A DNA stretch of 16,294 nt from an uncultured Lachnospiraceae bacterium (lineage in GTDB: Bacteria > Bacillota > Clostridia > Lachnospirales > Lachnospiraceae). A program made the translations under genes and the position numbers. Shown here piece after piece: positions 14,249 through 16,294 of this stretch; the first letter of the stretch is position 1, and each line of letters opens with the position of its first letter. The notes below the pieces were generated by a model, which was given only the letters and a program-made list of their open reading frames with translations, made no database searches and had not been told where the DNA came from. The stretch spans positions 1-16,294 of the forward strand of contig CAJUCC010000087.1 of NCBI GenBank assembly GCA_910585205.1, given 5' to 3'.

Positions 14249-16294
14249 ATGGATAACGGTAATCTGAATGAGTACGGCAACGGAAGCGGCGGCAACGGCG
14301 GCCGGGGCGGTAACGGGAACAATAACCGTAGCGGCGGTTCCGGCGATCAGAATCCGAAACGGCAGAGCCTTTTGCTTTTGCTTGTTGCGGCGCTTGTAAC
14401 GCTGCTCTGTATGAGTTATTTTATGAAGGTCATGAACAGCGCGACGCATCAGGAGATTCCCTACAATCAATTTATTGAAATGGTAGAGGACGGTAAGGTG
14501 CAGAGCGTGGAGATCGGCGCGGATCAAATCACAATCAAACCGGTGGATGAGGAGAAAAAGGGTGAGGGACTGTTATATCAGACTCCGCCCGTTACGTATT
14601 ATACGGGTAAGATTGAGGACGATGACACCCTGACGCAGCGTCTTCTGGAATATAATGTGGAAGTGGCAGGGGACATTCCCGACAACTCAAGCCTGCTGCT
14701 CTCCATTCTTCTGACATATGTGCTGCCGGTTGCGCTGTGCTGGCTGTTGTTGAGCTTTTTGTTTCGCAAGATGTCGGGCAGCGGCGGCCCCATGGGTGTG
14801 GGGAAAAGCAATGCCAAGGTGTATGTACAGCGTGAGACGGGCATTACCTTCAAAGATGTGGCCGGTGAGGACGAAGCCAAGGAGTCATTGCAGGAAGTGG
14901 TGGATTTTCTGCATAATCCGGGGCGCTATGTAAAGATCGGCGCCAAACTGCCGAAAGGCGCGCTTTTGGTGGGGCCGCCCGGAACGGGGAAGACACTTCT
15001 GGCGAAGGCGGTTGCGGGGGAAGCGCATGTGCCCTTTTTCTCTCTGACCGGTTCGGATTTTATTGAATTGTATGTCGGTGTGGGCGCGTCCCGTGTGCGT
15101 GACCTGTTCAAAGAAGCGAATAAGAATGCACCCTGTATTATTTTTATCGATGAAATCGATGCCATAGGCCGCAGCCGTGACTCGAAATACGGCGGCGGAA
15201 ATGAGGAGCGGGAACAGACGCTGAACCAGCTTCTCTCGGAAATGGACGGATTTGACACTTCGAAAGGGATCCTGATTCTGGGCGCCACCAACCGGCCGGA
15301 AATACTGGACAAAGCGCTGCTGCGGCCGGGGCGGTTCGACAGGCGGATCATTGTGGACAAACCGGATCTGAAAGGCCGTGTGGAAATTCTGAAAGTCCAC
15401 GCGAAGGATGTGCTGATGGATGACAGCGTTGATCTGGATGCCATAGCGCTTGCGACGAGCGGGGCGGTCGGCTCTGATCTGGCGAATATGATTAATGAGG
15501 CGGCCATCAATGCCGTAAAGGAAGGCCGGGAATATGTGTGCCAGAAAGACCTGTTCAACGCGGTAGAGATCGTCCTTGTCGGAAAAGAGAAAAAAGACCG
15601 CATTATGAGCAAAGAGGAGCGTAAGATTGTCTCCTATCACGAAGTGGGACATGCGCTGATCAGCGCGCTGCAGAAAAATTCCGAACCGGTACAGAAAATT
15701 ACCATTGTGCCGCGCACGATGGGAGCGCTTGGCTATGTGATGCACGTGCCGGAGGAAGAAAAGTATTTGAACACGCAGGCGGAGCTGCATGATATGCTGG
15801 TGGGACTTCTGGGCGGACGTGCCGCGGAGGAAATCGTGTTTGACACGGTGACGACCGGGGCGGCCAATGATATTGAAAAGGCGACCAATATTGCCAGAAG
15901 CATGGTAACGCAGTACGGCATGAGCAAGAAGTTTGGCCTGATGGGACTGGAATCGGTGGAGAGCCGTTACCTGGACGGGCGTACGGTTATGAACTGCGCC
16001 GATGTCACGGCTTCTGCCGTCGATGAAGAAGTGATGAAGATTCTGAAGGATGGCTATAAGGAAGCGAAACGCCTGCTCAAGGATAACCGGAAAGTGATGG
16101 ATAAGCTGGCTGAATTCCTGATTCAGAAAGAAACGATAACCGGCAAAGAATTTATGAAGATTTTCCGGGAGATCAAAGGGATTCCGGAGCCGGAAGAAGA
16201 AAAAGAGGAGAAAAAGCCGGAGAAAAAAGCGGATCAGAAACCGCAGATACGGCCGTTTTCGATACCGGATTATCATCCGGCGGGGAATGGCGGG
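14249..16294 (+). CDS. ftsH: ATP-dependent zinc metalloprotease FtsH (3' end beyond window)
   Basis: A membrane-bound AAA+ protease for quality control of membrane and soluble proteins. AGGAGG (14238-14243) precedes ATG 14249. In order: a Gly/Asn-rich cytoplasmic leader (1-39), membrane span one (about 41-59), an extracytoplasmic loop (60-148), span two (149-172), then the AAA+ domain with Walker A GPPGTGKT (242-249), Walker B FIDEID (Asp301, Glu302) and the second region of homology with RPGRFDRR. The peptidase domain has the zinc site HEVGH (464-468), where most FtsH proteins read HEAGH, and third ligand Asp541 (AANDIEKATNIAR). The visible 682 residues already exceed many FtsH proteins, and the reading frame is still open in a Lys/Glu/Pro-rich tail. 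It is divergent from pyrG. Confidence 0.97.
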   Translation, partial: MDNGNLNEYGNGSGGNGGRGGNGNNNRSGGSGDQNPKRQSLLLLLVAALVTLLCMSYFMKVMNSATHQEIPYNQFIEMVEDGKVQSVEIGADQITIKPVDEEKKGEGLLYQTPPVTYYTGKIEDDDTLTQRLLEYNVEVAGDIPDNSSLLLSILLTYVLPVALCWLLLSFLFRKMSGSGGPMGVGKSNAKVYVQRETGITFKDVAGEDEAKESLQEVVDFLHNPGRYVKIGAKLPKGALLVGPPGTGKTLLAKAVAGEAHVPFFSLTGSDFIELYVGVGASRVRDLFKEANKNAPCIIFIDEIDAIGRSRDSKYGGGNEEREQTLNQLLSEMDGFDTSKGILILGATNRPEILDKALLRPGRFDRRIIVDKPDLKGRVEILKVHAKDVLMDDSVDLDAIALATSGAVGSDLANMINEAAINAVKEGREYVCQKDLFNAVEIVLVGKEKKDRIMSKEERKIVSYHEVGHALISALQKNSEPVQKITIVPRTMGALGYVMHVPEEEKYLNTQAELHDMLVGLLGGRAAEEIVFDTVTTGAANDIEKATNIARSMVTQYGMSKKFGLMGLESVESRYLDGRTVMNCADVTASAVDEEVMKILKDGYKEAKRLLKDNRKVMDKLAEFLIQKETITGKEFMKIFREIKGIPEPEEEKEEKKPEKKADQKPQIRPFSIPDYHPAGNGG

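Noticed and set aside
14885..16276. Long open frame (463 codons) antisense to ftsH
   Set aside because: It is rich in His, Arg and Phe with no ribosome site or recognisable domain, and lies wholly opposite a conserved ftsH. It is the usual mirror of a GC-rich gene.
1..16294. CRISPR array, tRNA, rRNA, insertion sequence or integrase
   Set aside because: No regularly spaced repeats, cloverleaf sequence, transposase or recombinase motif was seen anywhere in the window.

Overview
The window looks like chromosomal DNA of a low-oxygen Firmicute, most likely a clostridial bacterium of the Lachnospiraceae type. This rests on strong AGGAGG-type ribosome binding sites, an FprA-type diiron flavoprotein typical of anaerobes, YitT and YtaF/MntP-like membrane proteins, and a FtsH with an HEVGH metal site. 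Genus assignment is inference; no rRNA or other taxonomic marker is present. Most genes look GC-moderate to GC-rich. The first ~1 kb is more AT-rich (39% GC over 121-420 by hand count).

Layout. (1) 1-991: a truncated CDS tail, an AT-rich spacer, and a decayed gene of the COG3586/DUF5655 'predicted transport protein' family that seems to have lost two internal blocks. (2) 1087-3130: a small flavodoxin-like gene on +, meeting tail-to-tail a two-gene minus-strand operon of an OGG1-type 8-oxoguanine DNA glycosylase followed by a membrane-anchored protein with a possible permuted papain-like (NlpC/P60-superfamily) active site. (3) 3224-9482: a plus-strand run of glutamine synthetase, a 941-residue calcineurin-type phosphoesterase fused to a STAND-like P-loop NTPase and a TPR-like tail, an NAD-dependent epimerase-like protein coupled to it by an ATGA overlap, and a second SDR. 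(4) 9494-10774: fprA with its own promoter, framed by a 9-bp perfect inverted repeat, and a terminator. (5) 10791-12347: divergent YtaF/MntP-like and YitT-family membrane protein genes. (6) 12391-14051: a bidirectional terminator and pyrG on the minus strand. (7) 14200-end: a clear promoter and ftsH, which runs off the right edge.

Most of the window is housekeeping: nitrogen assimilation, CTP synthesis, protein quality control, base-excision repair and oxygen/NO detoxification. The main candidate for an under-described system is the phosphoesterase-STAND-TPR protein at 4783-7608. Its architecture (sensor-like repeats, NTPase switch, hydrolase head) resembles known prokaryotic conflict or signalling NTPases. 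It lies directly downstream of glnA and is translationally coupled to an SDR. A defence role is inference only.
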